Shown here: positions 8,534 to 16,874 of the stretch, in pieces
How positions within the stretch are numbered: position 1 is the first letter of the stretch
How the letters are laid out: each line of letters starts with the position of its first letter
Origin: Streptomonospora wellingtoniae
Lineage (GTDB): Bacteria; Actinomycetota; Actinomycetes; Streptosporangiales; Streptosporangiaceae
Assembly: GCF_031845375.1 (NCBI RefSeq)
Contig: NZ_JAVREK010000026.1
Span: forward strand, 31,591 to 95,590
Direction of reading: 5' to 3'
DNA: 64,000 nucleotides
The notes under the pieces: generated by a model
Databases searched by the model: none
What the model was told of the DNA's origin: nothing
The model's input: the letters and a program-made list of their open reading frames with translations, nothing else
Position numbers and translations under genes: made by a program

Positions 8534-9367
8534 ATGCAGGTGGACCCCGCCTCGCCCGCGCGCGCGCCAGCGGGTGCGCGCCCCCACGTGACGGCGGCCG
8601 TGCTGGCCGGCGGCGTCGGCGCGCGCATGGGCGGGGGGCGCCCGAAGCAGCTCCTGCCGCTGGCGGGGCGCCCGGTGCTGGAGCACGCCGCGGCCGCGTT
8701 CTGCGCCGCGCCCGAGGTCGACGACGTCATCGTGCTGATGGTGCCCGAGCACCTGGCCGAGGCCGAGGAGATCGCCGCGCGCCTGGACGGCGTCTCGGCC
8801 GTCCTGCCGGGCGGCGCGAGCCGGACCGAGACGTCGGTGGCGGCCCTGGGCGCGCTGGAGCACCGCGGCGACGACGACCTGGTGCTGCTGCACGACGCCG
8901 CCCGGCCGCTGGTGACACCGGAGGTCGTCGGCGCGTGCGTGAGCGCTCTGGCGAGCGCGGGCGCCGTGGGGGTCGCCGTCCCGTCCGGCGACACCGTGGT
9001 AGAGGTCTCCGCCGGCACGGGAGGCGCCGAGGTGCTGCGCGACGTCCCGCCGCGCACCTCGCTGCGGCGGATGCAGACTCCGCAGGGGTTCCGCCTCGGG
9101 GTGGTGCGCCGCGCCTACCGGAGGGCGCTGGCCGACCCCGCGCTGGTCGCCACCGACGACTGCGGCGTCGTGCTGCGCTACCTGCCCGATGAGGAGGTCC
9201 GCATCATCGCGGGCGACGAGGCCAACATCAAGGTCACCAACCCCGGCGACGTCGAGATCGCCGAGACCCTGCTGCGCTTGCGCGGGCACGGCCCAGCCGG
9301 GGGCGGCGGCACCGGCGCGGACGCGGCCGGGGGCGGCCGCGGCCGGCGGCAGGAGTCCCGCAGGTGA
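8534..9367 (+). CDS. IspD/TarI-type cytidylyltransferase
   Basis: This 277-residue enzyme transfers CMP from CTP to a polyol phosphate. Motifs are AAVLAGGVGARMGGGRPKQLLPLAGRP (CTP binding), LLHDAARPLV, VPSGDTV, RMQTPQGFRL, TDDCG and GDEANIKVTNPGD. IspD (methylerythritol phosphate) and TarI (ribitol 5-phosphate) cannot be separated by eye. No ispF follows and the genes around build wall polymers, so TarI-like CDP-ribitol synthesis is favoured. ATG 8534 has an AGAGAGG site; ATG 8504 is the other option. The gene is divergent from the exporter operon and overlaps the next gene by four bases. Confidence 0.85.
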   Translation: MQVDPASPARAPAGARPHVTAAVLAGGVGARMGGGRPKQLLPLAGRPVLEHAAAAFCAAPEVDDVIVLMVPEHLAEAEEIAARLDGVSAVLPGGASRTETSVAALGALEHRGDDDLVLLHDAARPLVTPEVVGACVSALASAGAVGVAVPSGDTVVEVSAGTGGAEVLRDVPPRTSLRRMQTPQGFRLGVVRRAYRRALADPALVATDDCGVVLRYLPDEEVRIIAGDEANIKVTNPGDVEIAETLLRLRGHGPAGGGGTGADAAGGGRGRRQESRR

Positions 9368-10140
9368 GCGTGTTCAGCGCGCCCGAGGTCGTCGGCCACC
9401 GGGGCTTCGGACGCGGCTCCGACTCGGGCTACCGGGAGAACTCCGCGGAGTCCTACCTGGCGGCGGTCGGTGCCGGGGCCCAGTGGATCGAGATCGACGT
9501 GCGGCGCACCGCCGACGACGTGCTGGTCGTCCACCACGACGCCGCCCTCGCCGACGGCCGGCCGATCGTGGACCTCTCCGCGGACGCGTGCCGCCAGCAC
9601 GGGCTGCTGACCCTGGACGAGGCGTTCGCGGCCGTCCCCGACGCGGCAGGGGTGGACGTCGACGTCAAGACGGTGATGGAGGACGCGGTCGACCCGGCCG
9701 AGCGGCGCACCGCAGCGCTGCTGCTGCCCGCGGTGCGCCGCGAGGCCGAGCGCCGCCGCGCCGCGGCGGGCCGCGAGCGCGTGTTCGTCTGCTCATTCGA
9801 CCCCGCCGTGCTGATGGAGGTCCGCTCGGGGGCGCCGGACATCCCGCTGGCGTGGATGCCGTTCGTGCGCAACCCCCTGGACCAGGCGGTCGCCGGCGCC
9901 GCGGGCATGGGCTGCGAACTGGTGGCGATCGACGCCCGCTCCTTCGGCCTCACCGGAGATCCCGAACGTCCGGGGCGCCGGAGCGTCGCCTATACCGCCG
10001 ACGTCGCCCACCGCGCCGGGCTGGAGGTCGTCGCCTGGTGCCCCGACCCCGTCGACGCGGCCCGCTTCACCGCGGCGGGAGTGGACGCAGTGGTCGTCGA
10101 CGACGTCCCCGGCGTGGTCGCGGCGCTGAACTCGAACTGA
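9364..10140 (+). CDS. Glycerophosphodiester phosphodiesterase family protein
   Basis: This 258-residue TIM-barrel phosphodiesterase would hydrolyse glycerophosphodiesters to an alcohol and glycerol phosphate. It carries VVGHRGFGR with the catalytic His-Arg, the ENSAESYLAAV glutamate, WIEIDVRRTADDVLVVHHDAAL (metal Glu/Asp and second catalytic His) and VDVDVK. No signal peptide is visible, so it is probably cytosolic. GTG 9364 overlaps the cytidylyltransferase stop in a GTGA junction, giving strict coupling. Beside a teichoic-acid-type cluster it may recycle or trim glycerol-phosphate polymers, an inference. A copy of the 55-bp hairpin repeat begins 35 bp after its stop. Confidence 0.88.
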   Translation: MSVFSAPEVVGHRGFGRGSDSGYRENSAESYLAAVGAGAQWIEIDVRRTADDVLVVHHDAALADGRPIVDLSADACRQHGLLTLDEAFAAVPDAAGVDVDVKTVMEDAVDPAERRTAALLLPAVRREAERRRAAAGRERVFVCSFDPAVLMEVRSGAPDIPLAWMPFVRNPLDQAVAGAAGMGCELVAIDARSFGLTGDPERPGRRSVAYTADVAHRAGLEVVAWCPDPVDAARFTAAGVDAVVVDDVPGVVAALNSN

Positions 10141-10174
10141 CGCGCGCGCCGCCCCTCAGCGGCCGAACCCCGTT

Positions 10175-10229
10175 GATCTTGTAGCCATCGCAAATGGAAA
10201 TCGTTTTCCTTCACGATAGCTACAAGATC
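10175..10229 (+). repeat. 55-bp double-hairpin repeat, copy 1
   Basis: The left arm GATCTTGTAGCCATCG and right arm CGATAGCTACAAGATC form a 16-bp outer stem with one G-T mismatch. The 23-base centre contains an inner stem GGAAA/TTTCC with loop TCGT and unpaired CAAAT and TTCA flanks. It sits between convergent genes (stops at 10140 and 10264). A G-rich tail, read as CGGGGTTCGG on the minus strand, abuts the left side. Plus orientation is defined here as a centre reading GGAAATCG. A bidirectional terminator or mobile palindrome are both possible. Confidence 0.9.
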
Positions 10230-10263
10230 GGCGGCGCTGTCCGCTACGTCGATCGGCGATCTA

Positions 10264-11280
10264 CTAGGCGTGCTGCTCGCGGCCGGCGCGGGCCACGCGG
10301 GAGTCGGCGCCGAGGCGTCGCGGGCTGGTGATGAATCCCGCGCCCCAGGCCATGTGCATGGTGGCCAGCGCGAGCGGAATGCTCAGGCGGCACCGCCCTG
10401 GCAGTCCGCTGCCGAGCGGAACCGAGGCGGCGAGGATCGCGGCCGCGTAGCCGCCGGGGAGGAGCAAGGCGGGCCAGAACACGACGCCGCCCACCAGCCC
10501 GACCGCGATTCCGCAGAGCGCGACCGGCGGTGCGAGGTACCTGAGGTTGATCGTGCCCTTGTGCTGGCGGGCGACCACGCGCCGCCAGCGGCCGTAGTTG
10601 AAGTACTGCTTGGCGAGGGCGCGCACGCTCGGGCGCGGGCGGTAGGACACCCGCATCCGCGGCTCGAACCAGACGGTCCCGCCGCTGGTGCGGATGCGGT
10701 GGTTCATCTCCCAGTCCTGCGCGCGCAGGAACGCCTCGTCGTAGCCGCCCACGCGCGCCAGTGCCGAACGGCGGAAGACGCCCAGGTAGACGGTGTCGGC
10801 CGGACCGCCTTCGCCGCCGGTGTGGAAGCGGGCGTTGCCGACGCCCACCTTCGAGGTCATGGCGGCCGCGACCGCCTTCTCCCACGGGGTCTCGCCTTCG
10901 GCGGCCATGATGCCGCCGACGTTGTCGGCCCCCGTCTCCTCGATGGTGCGGACCGCGACGGCGAGGTAGTCGGCCGGCATCATCGAGTGCCCGTCGATGC
11001 GGGCGACGATGCCGTGCGAGGACGCCTTGATCGCGGCGTTGAGCCCCGTGGGCGTCTGGCCTGTGGGGTTGTCCACGACCTTCACCCGCTCGTCCGCGGC
11101 CGCGATGCCGTCGGCGACCTCGCGGGTGCGGTCGGCGGAGGGGCCCACAGCGAGCACGACCTCCAGCTCGCCCGGGTAGTCCTGTGTGAGGACGTGGCGA
11201 ACTGCGGACGCCAGGTGGCGCTCCTCGTTGAGCACGGGCATGACGACGGATACGGCCGGCCAGGTCACGGGCGATTCCAA
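10264..11280 (-). CDS. Glycosyltransferase family 2, membrane-anchored (ExoA/succinoglycan-type)
   Basis: This 338-residue protein has an N-terminal GT-A domain: WPAVSVVMPVLNEERHLASAV, GPSADRTREVADG, the DxD-like RIDGHSMMPADYL and acceptor-site AQDWEMNHRIRTSGGTVWFEP. Two or three C-terminal hydrophobic segments (about 245-320) anchor it in the membrane. TTG 11280 gives the longest form and GTG 11268 is equally possible; neither has a strong ribosome binding site. It is divergent from the LCP gene across a 457-bp gap. A role in envelope glycan assembly is inferred from family and neighbours. Confidence 0.87.
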   Translation of the reverse strand: MESPVTWPAVSVVMPVLNEERHLASAVRHVLTQDYPGELEVVLAVGPSADRTREVADGIAAADERVKVVDNPTGQTPTGLNAAIKASSHGIVARIDGHSMMPADYLAVAVRTIEETGADNVGGIMAAEGETPWEKAVAAAMTSKVGVGNARFHTGGEGGPADTVYLGVFRRSALARVGGYDEAFLRAQDWEMNHRIRTSGGTVWFEPRMRVSYRPRPSVRALAKQYFNYGRWRRVVARQHKGTINLRYLAPPVALCGIAVGLVGGVVFWPALLLPGGYAAAILAASVPLGSGLPGRCRLSIPLALATMHMAWGAGFITSPRRLGADSRVARAGREQHA

Positions 11281-11737
11281 CGGTCGGGCTGTACTGGGAA
11301 CGAGGCCGGTTCGCGGCTTCGCAGTCGATACGGTACTGCACTCTCCGGCCGCGCCCGTTCACGGCGATCCCGTTCTCGCCGCCTACTCCCGAGTGTCGTG
11401 CCCGGTGCGCGCAGCGTCTGAACCGGGCGACGGCCGGATGCGTCGAAACCGGGCGAGACCGACGCGTCGGAGCCGTCCGCTCGGCAGGAAGGGGGCAACA
11501 CGCCGAGAGCTGACATCGGGCGACCGATCGGTGGATTCGGTGACAACCTAGAGACGCGAAGTGAGGGCCGGTGGACACGCGCGGAACCGATGGACACGCG
11601 ATGCGCAGCGTCTCCTTCGCGGTAGGTGGGGACGGCGCAGGCCGAGGGGCACGCCGCCCCGGACCCGCCGCCTGCCGCGCCGCCGGCCCCGGTCCGCCCG
11701 CGCAGGACCGCGGAGCGGTGAGCGGACGGAGGGTGCT
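11281..11737. promoter_or_regulatory. 457-bp divergent intergenic region
   Basis: This region separates the minus-strand glycosyltransferase from the plus-strand LCP gene, so it must hold promoters for both. It is less uniformly GC-rich around 11380-11560. A GTGACAACCTAGAG stretch near 11540 could hold a -10 element for the LCP gene. I see no convincing gene or large hairpin. Confidence 0.45.
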
Positions 11738-13270
11738 GTGAGCAACCGCGCGGGCGACGACCGGCACAGCGGGAACCGAGCCGATCGCGGCGGCGAATTC
11801 CGCCGCATGCGCTCCGCGCCGACTCCCCCCGAGCCACGGCGCGGGTTCACCCCGCCCAGCGGCCGTGTGCGCCGCAAGCGCATCGCGCTCCTGGTCGCCG
11901 GGACCATGTCGGTGGTGGTCCTGCTCGCGTCGGGGACGGCGTGGTCGCTGACGGGGTGGGTGTCGGGCCAGCTGAACCGCTTCGACGTCTTCAGCGGGCT
12001 GGCCGACGGCGACCGCCCCCACGTCGGCGCCACGGGAGCACTCAACTTCCTGGTGATCGGCTCCGACACGCGCGACGGCATGGACCGCTCCGAGAAGAAC
12101 GAGCTGGGCGTGGGCCGCGCGGAGGGGCGCCGCTCGGACACGATGATGCTGGTCCACCTCGACGCGGAGCGCGAGCACATCACCGTCGTAGGCATTCCGC
12201 GCGACTCCTGGGTGGACGTCCCGGGCCACGGCGAGAACAAGATCAACGCGGCCTACTCCCTGGGCGGTCCGGCACTGGCCGTGGAGACGGTCGAGTCGGC
12301 GACCCACGTGCGCATCGACCACTACGTCGAGGTGAACTTCACCGGGTTCGTCGACATGGTCGACGCTCTCGGGGGCATCGAGGTGTGCCTGCCGCAGCCG
12401 ATCGAGGACCCCAAGGCCCACCTGGAGATGTCGGCGGGCACGCACGAGGTCGACGGCACCGAGGCGCTCGCGTTCGCCCGCACCCGGCACACGGCGGGCG
12501 GCGACCTCGACCGGATCGACCGGCAGCAGCAGGTCATCTCGGCCATGCTGGAGACGGCGCTGAGCACCGACACCCTCTCCGACCCGCAGCGCTTCGGCGA
12601 CTTCATCGACACCGCACTGAGCTCGGTCGCCGTCGACGAGGGCCTGGACACCGCCGCCATCAACGAGCTCGCGGGGCAGCTGCGCAGCGTCCGCCTGGAC
12701 GACGTCACGCTCACCACGGTTCCCGTGGAGCGGACGGACTTCTGGACGCCGCACGGCGACGTGGCGGTGACGTGGGATCAGCAGGCCGCCGCGACGATGT
12801 TCGCCCGCATCAACGCCGACAAGCCGCTCGGCGGCGGGGAGTCCGGGGATTCGGGGCCGGCCTCGGGAGGGGACCGGAAGGGCGACGAGCCCCGCCCCGC
12901 CGACGTCAGCCTCCAAGTCTTCAACGGCACCGGCATCCCGGGGCTGGGCGCCGAGGTCAGCCGGGCGTTCAGCGACGCCGGGTTCCGGGTGGCCTCGCCC
13001 GCGCGCAACTGGTCCGACTCCGAGGTGCCCGAGACCGTGCTGCGGCACGCACCGGACAACAGAGCCCAAGCCGAAGCGGTCGCCGAGGCGGTGCCGGGAT
13101 CCTCGCTGGAGGAGGACCCCGGGCTCGGCGACCGGATCGAGGTCGTCGTGGGCTTCAACTACCGGGAGGTCGACGCGCCCGAGGCGACGGAGCCCGCCTC
13201 TTCGGGTACGGCGCCGCAGGCCGACGGCGGCGCCCCGTCGACCGCCCGCGACAAGGTCTGCGAGGGCTGA
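11738..13270 (+). CDS. LytR-CpsA-Psr (LCP) family protein with LytR_C domain
   Basis: This 510-residue enzyme joins undecaprenyl-linked polymers to peptidoglycan on the outer face of the membrane. A basic cytosolic leader precedes a membrane helix at about 49-70. The LCP domain follows, with NFLVIGSDTRDG, RRSDTMMLVHLD, VGIPRDSWVDVPGHGENKINAAYSLGG (pyrophosphate-binding Arg residues) and RIDHYVEVNFTGFVDMVDALGGIEVCLP. After a Gly/Asp-rich linker a LytR_C domain starts near VSLQVFNGTGIPGLGAEVSRAF. GTG 11738 follows GGAGGG. Its place among glycosyltransferases and an exporter suggests it attaches the polymer made by this cluster. Confidence 0.92.
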   Translation: MSNRAGDDRHSGNRADRGGEFRRMRSAPTPPEPRRGFTPPSGRVRRKRIALLVAGTMSVVVLLASGTAWSLTGWVSGQLNRFDVFSGLADGDRPHVGATGALNFLVIGSDTRDGMDRSEKNELGVGRAEGRRSDTMMLVHLDAEREHITVVGIPRDSWVDVPGHGENKINAAYSLGGPALAVETVESATHVRIDHYVEVNFTGFVDMVDALGGIEVCLPQPIEDPKAHLEMSAGTHEVDGTEALAFARTRHTAGGDLDRIDRQQQVISAMLETALSTDTLSDPQRFGDFIDTALSSVAVDEGLDTAAINELAGQLRSVRLDDVTLTTVPVERTDFWTPHGDVAVTWDQQAAATMFARINADKPLGGGESGDSGPASGGDRKGDEPRPADVSLQVFNGTGIPGLGAEVSRAFSDAGFRVASPARNWSDSEVPETVLRHAPDNRAQAEAVAEAVPGSSLEEDPGLGDRIEVVVGFNYREVDAPEATEPASSGTAPQADGGAPSTARDKVCEG

Positions 13271-13440
13271 CCCCCGCCGTCCCCCCGCCGCGGTGGCGGG
13301 TCGACGGCGGGTCGACGGCGGCTGTCCCGCGGCGCGCAGCGCCTCCACTCGGGGCGGTGGCGGGTGATCTACAGGCACGGCGGGCTACGGTGGAGGGCCC
13401 GGCTCCGCCGGGGTATACGGCGATCTGCACTGGAGGCACG

Positions 13441-14124
13441 ATGCTGCGCCATCTGATCGGCCTGCTGGCCGGTGTGGCACTCGCTCCGGCCCTGTGGAGC
13501 GGGCTCGCCTGGTCCGCGCAGCGGGTCTCCGCGACGGTGGCCGAGGACGGCGGATTCGACGCGCCGCTGACTATGACCGCCGTGGGCGTGCTGATGGCGG
13601 TCGGGGTCGCGTGCGGCTTTCTCGCGGGCGCCCGCGTCTCGCCGCTGGCCGCCTTCTGCTGCGGCGGCCTGGTGCTGAGCTACGCGCTGTGGCCCGTGCT
13701 GGCGCCGGGAACGGTGGATTCGGCGCTGCCGGGCTGGATCACCGACGACTCGGTCCTACACCCGCTGGGCGACGTGCTGCTGCTGGCGCTGCCGCTGGGC
13801 ACCCTGCTGTTCATCTCCTCGCTCGCTCCGTCGCGGTGGCGCTCCCGCCGTGCCGCGGAGGCCGGGCCTGCCGCGCCGCAACAGGCCGACCCCGCCGACA
13901 GCGCGCCCGGTCCCCGCGCCGAGTACCTACCCGAGCGCCCGGCCGAGCCCGCGCCGCCCGCGGGCCCCGCCGCGCCGCCCGCGACCGGTATGCCTGAGCA
14001 GGGCGACCCGGACAAGACCACCACGCCGATGCGGCGCCGCAACATCGGCCGGCCGCGCTGGCGCGCGAAGGCTCCGGAGCCGCAGAGCGACACACTGGAG
14101 TTCCAGCGCGACGAGCGCCGCTGA
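13441..14124 (+). CDS. Membrane protein of unknown function, paralogue 1 of a tandem pair
   Basis: This 227-residue protein starts at ATG 13441 after ACTGGAGG. Four hydrophobic segments occupy about residues 1-130, followed by a charged Pro/Ala-rich cytoplasmic tail. Landmarks are RHLIGLLAGVALAPALWSGLAWSAQ, GARVSPLAAFCCGGLVLS and SSLAPSRWRSRR. The next gene repeats the same landmarks, so the two arose by duplication. I do not recognise a named family. The position between an LCP gene and ugd suggests an envelope role, which is inference only. Confidence 0.75.
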   Translation: MLRHLIGLLAGVALAPALWSGLAWSAQRVSATVAEDGGFDAPLTMTAVGVLMAVGVACGFLAGARVSPLAAFCCGGLVLSYALWPVLAPGTVDSALPGWITDDSVLHPLGDVLLLALPLGTLLFISSLAPSRWRSRRAAEAGPAAPQQADPADSAPGPRAEYLPERPAEPAPPAGPAAPPATGMPEQGDPDKTTTPMRRRNIGRPRWRAKAPEPQSDTLEFQRDERR

Positions 14125-14251
14125 TCCGCCGCGGGCGGTCCCGCCGCGCGTCGGCGCGGACGTTTCCGGAGCCCGGGACACCTCTGGCATGCGGCGGCTC
14201 CCGCGGTTAGCGTGAGATGTCCGCGCGCGTCCGCAATGAGGGAGCCCGTCC

Positions 14252-14944
14252 ATGTCCAACGGCCTGCGCCACACCCTCGGGCTGTTCGCCGCTGTCCTGG
14301 TCGCCCCCGTCCTCGCGGCCGGACTCGCCTGGGCTCCGCACTGGACCGCCGGCGCGGGCGTCGACTACGACCTGGCCGCCGTGCCGGGGGTGCCCTCCTG
14401 GGCGGCGCCCGTCGGCGTACTGGCCGTGGTGGGCCTGCTGCTGGGCCTGGTCACCGGCTCGCGGCTGTCGCCGCTGGCGGCGCTGCTCCCCGGGCTGGCG
14501 CTCGTCGCCGCCGGCGTGGTCGAGACGGCAGGGCTGCCGCAGCCGGTCCCGGCGCTGGAGGACGTTGTGACCGTAGAGGGCGCCGGTTCCCGGCCGTGGT
14601 TCCCGTGGGGCCCGATGTTCGTCCTGGCCGGTGCCATGCTGGTCGTCTCGGCGCTGCCGCCCTCCCGCTGGCGGCGCCGGGTGCGTGAGGACGAGGACTA
14701 CGACGACGACTACGGCGGCTACGAGGACCGCTACGCCGGCTACTCCTCCGCCGAGCCCGCCGGATCGGGCGACACACCGCCGACGGGGGCCGAGAGCACG
14801 CAGACCATGTCCTGGGACGCCGACGGCATGCCCCCACGCTACCACGTGTCCGACCCGCGGGACCCGCAGGCGCCCCAACCGGGTGCCACGGGCTGGAACG
14901 AGCCTCGCCCGCGGCGCTGGGAGGACCGCGGCACCGGCCCGTGA
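14252..14944 (+). CDS. Membrane protein of unknown function, paralogue 2 of a tandem pair
   Basis: This 230-residue protein starts at ATG 14252. It shares with the preceding protein the pattern RHTLGLFAAVLVAPVLAAGLAW, GSRLSPLAALLPGLALV and SALPPSRWRRR at matching places, giving four membrane segments. Its tail is very different: an acidic, Tyr/Asp-rich run (DEDYDDDYGGYEDRYAGYSS) and then a Pro-rich end. The acidic tyrosine tail might bind a partner or cations. It is followed by a 452-bp gap, so it probably ends the LCP-led transcript. Confidence 0.75.
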   Translation: MSNGLRHTLGLFAAVLVAPVLAAGLAWAPHWTAGAGVDYDLAAVPGVPSWAAPVGVLAVVGLLLGLVTGSRLSPLAALLPGLALVAAGVVETAGLPQPVPALEDVVTVEGAGSRPWFPWGPMFVLAGAMLVVSALPPSRWRRRVREDEDYDDDYGGYEDRYAGYSSAEPAGSGDTPPTGAESTQTMSWDADGMPPRYHVSDPRDPQAPQPGATGWNEPRPRRWEDRGTGP

Positions 14945-15396
14945 GCCGCCCGGCGGACCTCAGCGCCGCGCGGGCGCCGTCCGCCGCGGGCGGCACCGTC
15001 TTCGCCCACGGATAATCTTGTGGTCGAGCGGCCGCCCGAGCTGCGCCACTCTGCCGCCGCATCATCGGATCCGGGGCGGTAGCGGGTCCACCGGCCGGGC
15101 GTCGGCACGAGCGGTCCGCAAGCCCGCGGGCCGGCCGACGTTGCTCCGGGCACCAACCCGGAAACATCTCTTGGCAGATGCGCGCGCATCGCAGCGGCGC
15201 CCGCGCACCCACAACACATCCGGGAAGCCCGAGCGTTCCCCGGGCGGCCGCCCGGCCCGGCACGCCGGGCGGCCGGGCGCGCGTCGGCTCCGGCGCCGAC
15301 CCTCTCCCGACCCGGCGGTAGCATGCCAAGGCCGCGGGCGGCAGCCGCGTCGGCGTCGAAGGCCGCGACGCCAGCTCAGCTTGGAAGGACGGACCA
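14945..15396. promoter_or_regulatory. 452-bp gap upstream of ugd
   Basis: This is a same-strand gap likely to carry the ugd promoter; GGTAGCATGCC near 15315 could hold a -10 element. It contains GC-rich imperfect hairpins around 15238-15285, which could end the upstream transcript. No gene is supported. Confidence 0.4.
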
Positions 15397-16728
15397 TTGG
15401 TCGCAGAATCGCGCAGCAGGATCTCCGTCATCGGCACCGGGTACCTGGGTGCCACACATGCCGCCTGCATGGCCGAGCTCGGGTACGAGGTGCTGGGCGT
15501 CGACGTCGACCAAGCCAAGATCGACAGCCTCTCGGCGGGCCGGGTTCCGTTCTACGAGCCGGGCCTCGAAGAGGTCCTCCTGCGCAACATCGAGAACGGG
15601 CGGCTGCGGTTCACCGCGGACTACGACGAGGCCACGGCCTTCGCCGACATCCACTTCCTGTGCGTGGGCACCCCGCAGCGGTCCGACTCCAACGCGGCCG
15701 ACCTCTCCGCCGTCGAAGCCGCCGTCGACTCCCTCGCCTCCCGGCTGACCGGGTCGGCGGTCATCATCGGCAAGTCGACGGTCCCGGTGGGCACCTCCTC
15801 CCGGCTGGCCGCGCGCATCGCCGCCCGCATACCCGCCGGGGCCGAGGTGCACCTGGGCTGGAGCCCGGAGTTCCTGCGGGAGGGGTTCGGCGTCGAGGAC
15901 ACGCTGCGTCCCAACCGCATCGTCATCGGCACCGACTCCCCTGTCGTCGAGGCGGCGATGCGCGAGCTGTGCGCGCCGCAGATCGACCAGGGCATCCCGT
16001 TCATGGTCACCGATCTGCCGACGGCCGAGCTGGTGAAGGTGTCGGCCAACGCGTTCCTGGCGACCAAGATCTCCTTCATCAACGCCATGGCCGAGGTGTC
16101 GGAGGCCGCGGGCGCCGACGTCATCAAGCTCGCGGAGGCGCTGTCGCACGACGACCGCATCGGCGGCAAGTTCCTCGGGCCGGGGCTGGGCTTCGGCGGG
16201 GGCTGCCTGCCCAAGGACATCCGCGCCTTCATGGCCCGCGCCGACGAACTGGGCGTGGAGCCGGCGCTGTCCTTCCTGCGCGAGGTGGACGCGATCAACC
16301 AGCGGCGCCGGGCGCGCACCGTCGACATCGCCCGCGGACTCATCGGCGGCAGCTTCGACGGGCGCACGGTCGGCGTGCTGGGCGCGGCGTTCAAACCCAA
16401 TTCCGACGACATCCGCGACTCGCCCGCACTGCACGTGGCCTCCGCGATCGCCGAGCTCGGCGGGGTCGTGACGGTCTACGACCCCGAGGCGCTGGACCGC
16501 GCCAAGCAGGAGTTCCCCGCCCTGCGCTACGCGCACAGCATGCTGGAGGCCGTACGCGACGCCGAAGTGGTGCTGCTGCTGACCGAGTGGGCGGAGTTCC
16601 GCGACGCCGATCCCGAAGAGTTGGCCAAGGTGGTGGCGGAGCCGCGGATCGTCGACGGCCGCAACGCGCTGGACCCGCAGCACTGGCGGGCCCGCGGCTG
16701 GACCTATCGGGCGCTGGGACGGCCCTGA
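15397..16728 (+). CDS. ugd: UDP-glucose 6-dehydrogenase
   Basis: This 443-residue enzyme oxidises UDP-glucose to UDP-glucuronate with two NAD+. It has the Rossmann SVIGTGYLGATHAACMAELGYEV, the substrate-binding FLCVGTPQ and STVPVGTSS, SPEFLREGFGVEDTLRPNRIVIG, and the catalytic cysteine in GFGGGCLPKDIRAF (Cys270). AELVKVSANAFLATKISFINAMAE contributes the active-site Lys and Asn. TTG 15397 follows GGAAGG. In an envelope polymer cluster it suggests glucuronic-acid-containing (teichuronic-like) glycans. A 55-bp hairpin repeat begins 16 bp after its stop. Confidence 0.95.
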   Translation: MVAESRSRISVIGTGYLGATHAACMAELGYEVLGVDVDQAKIDSLSAGRVPFYEPGLEEVLLRNIENGRLRFTADYDEATAFADIHFLCVGTPQRSDSNAADLSAVEAAVDSLASRLTGSAVIIGKSTVPVGTSSRLAARIAARIPAGAEVHLGWSPEFLREGFGVEDTLRPNRIVIGTDSPVVEAAMRELCAPQIDQGIPFMVTDLPTAELVKVSANAFLATKISFINAMAEVSEAAGADVIKLAEALSHDDRIGGKFLGPGLGFGGGCLPKDIRAFMARADELGVEPALSFLREVDAINQRRRARTVDIARGLIGGSFDGRTVGVLGAAFKPNSDDIRDSPALHVASAIAELGGVVTVYDPEALDRAKQEFPALRYAHSMLEAVRDAEVVLLLTEWAEFRDADPEELAKVVAEPRIVDGRNALDPQHWRARGWTYRALGRP

Positions 16729-16743
16729 CGGGATATCACCGTT

Positions 16744-16798
16744 GATCTTGTAGCTATCGCAAACGGAAATCGTTTTCCTTCACGATAGCTACAAGATC
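16744..16798 (+). repeat. 55-bp double-hairpin repeat, copy 2
   Basis: The outer arms GATCTTGTAGCTATCG and CGATAGCTACAAGATC pair perfectly and extend with CCGTT/AACGG to 21 bp (16739-16803). The centre carries inner stem GGAAA/TTTCC. The right flank continues as GGGTTCGGGGCCCCGGGGAC, the conserved one-sided tail. It lies 16 bp after the ugd stop and upstream of a same-strand gene. Confidence 0.92.
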
Positions 16799-16874
16799 AA
16801 CGGGGTTCGGGCCCCGGGGACCGGGGGCCCGGGCCGCTCGGAGGGTGCAGCGCGGGCAAGGCATCATGGGGTGC

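Noticed and set aside
8534..9367. Naming the gene ispD.
   Set aside because: No ispF or other MEP gene is adjacent and the context is wall polymer synthesis, so the symbol was left empty.
10190..10210. Centre of the repeat resembles a Zur/Fur box (GGAAAACGATTTCCA against TGAAAATGATTTTCA, about 12 of 15).
   Set aside because: The copies lie at gene ends, not in promoters, and the similarity follows from any palindrome of this composition.
10244..13378. Very long open frames opposite real genes (for example opposite the LCP and GT2 genes, and opposite ppc and pccB).
   Set aside because: They are typical shadows of high-GC coding sequence, lack domains and are Arg/Gly/Ala-rich.
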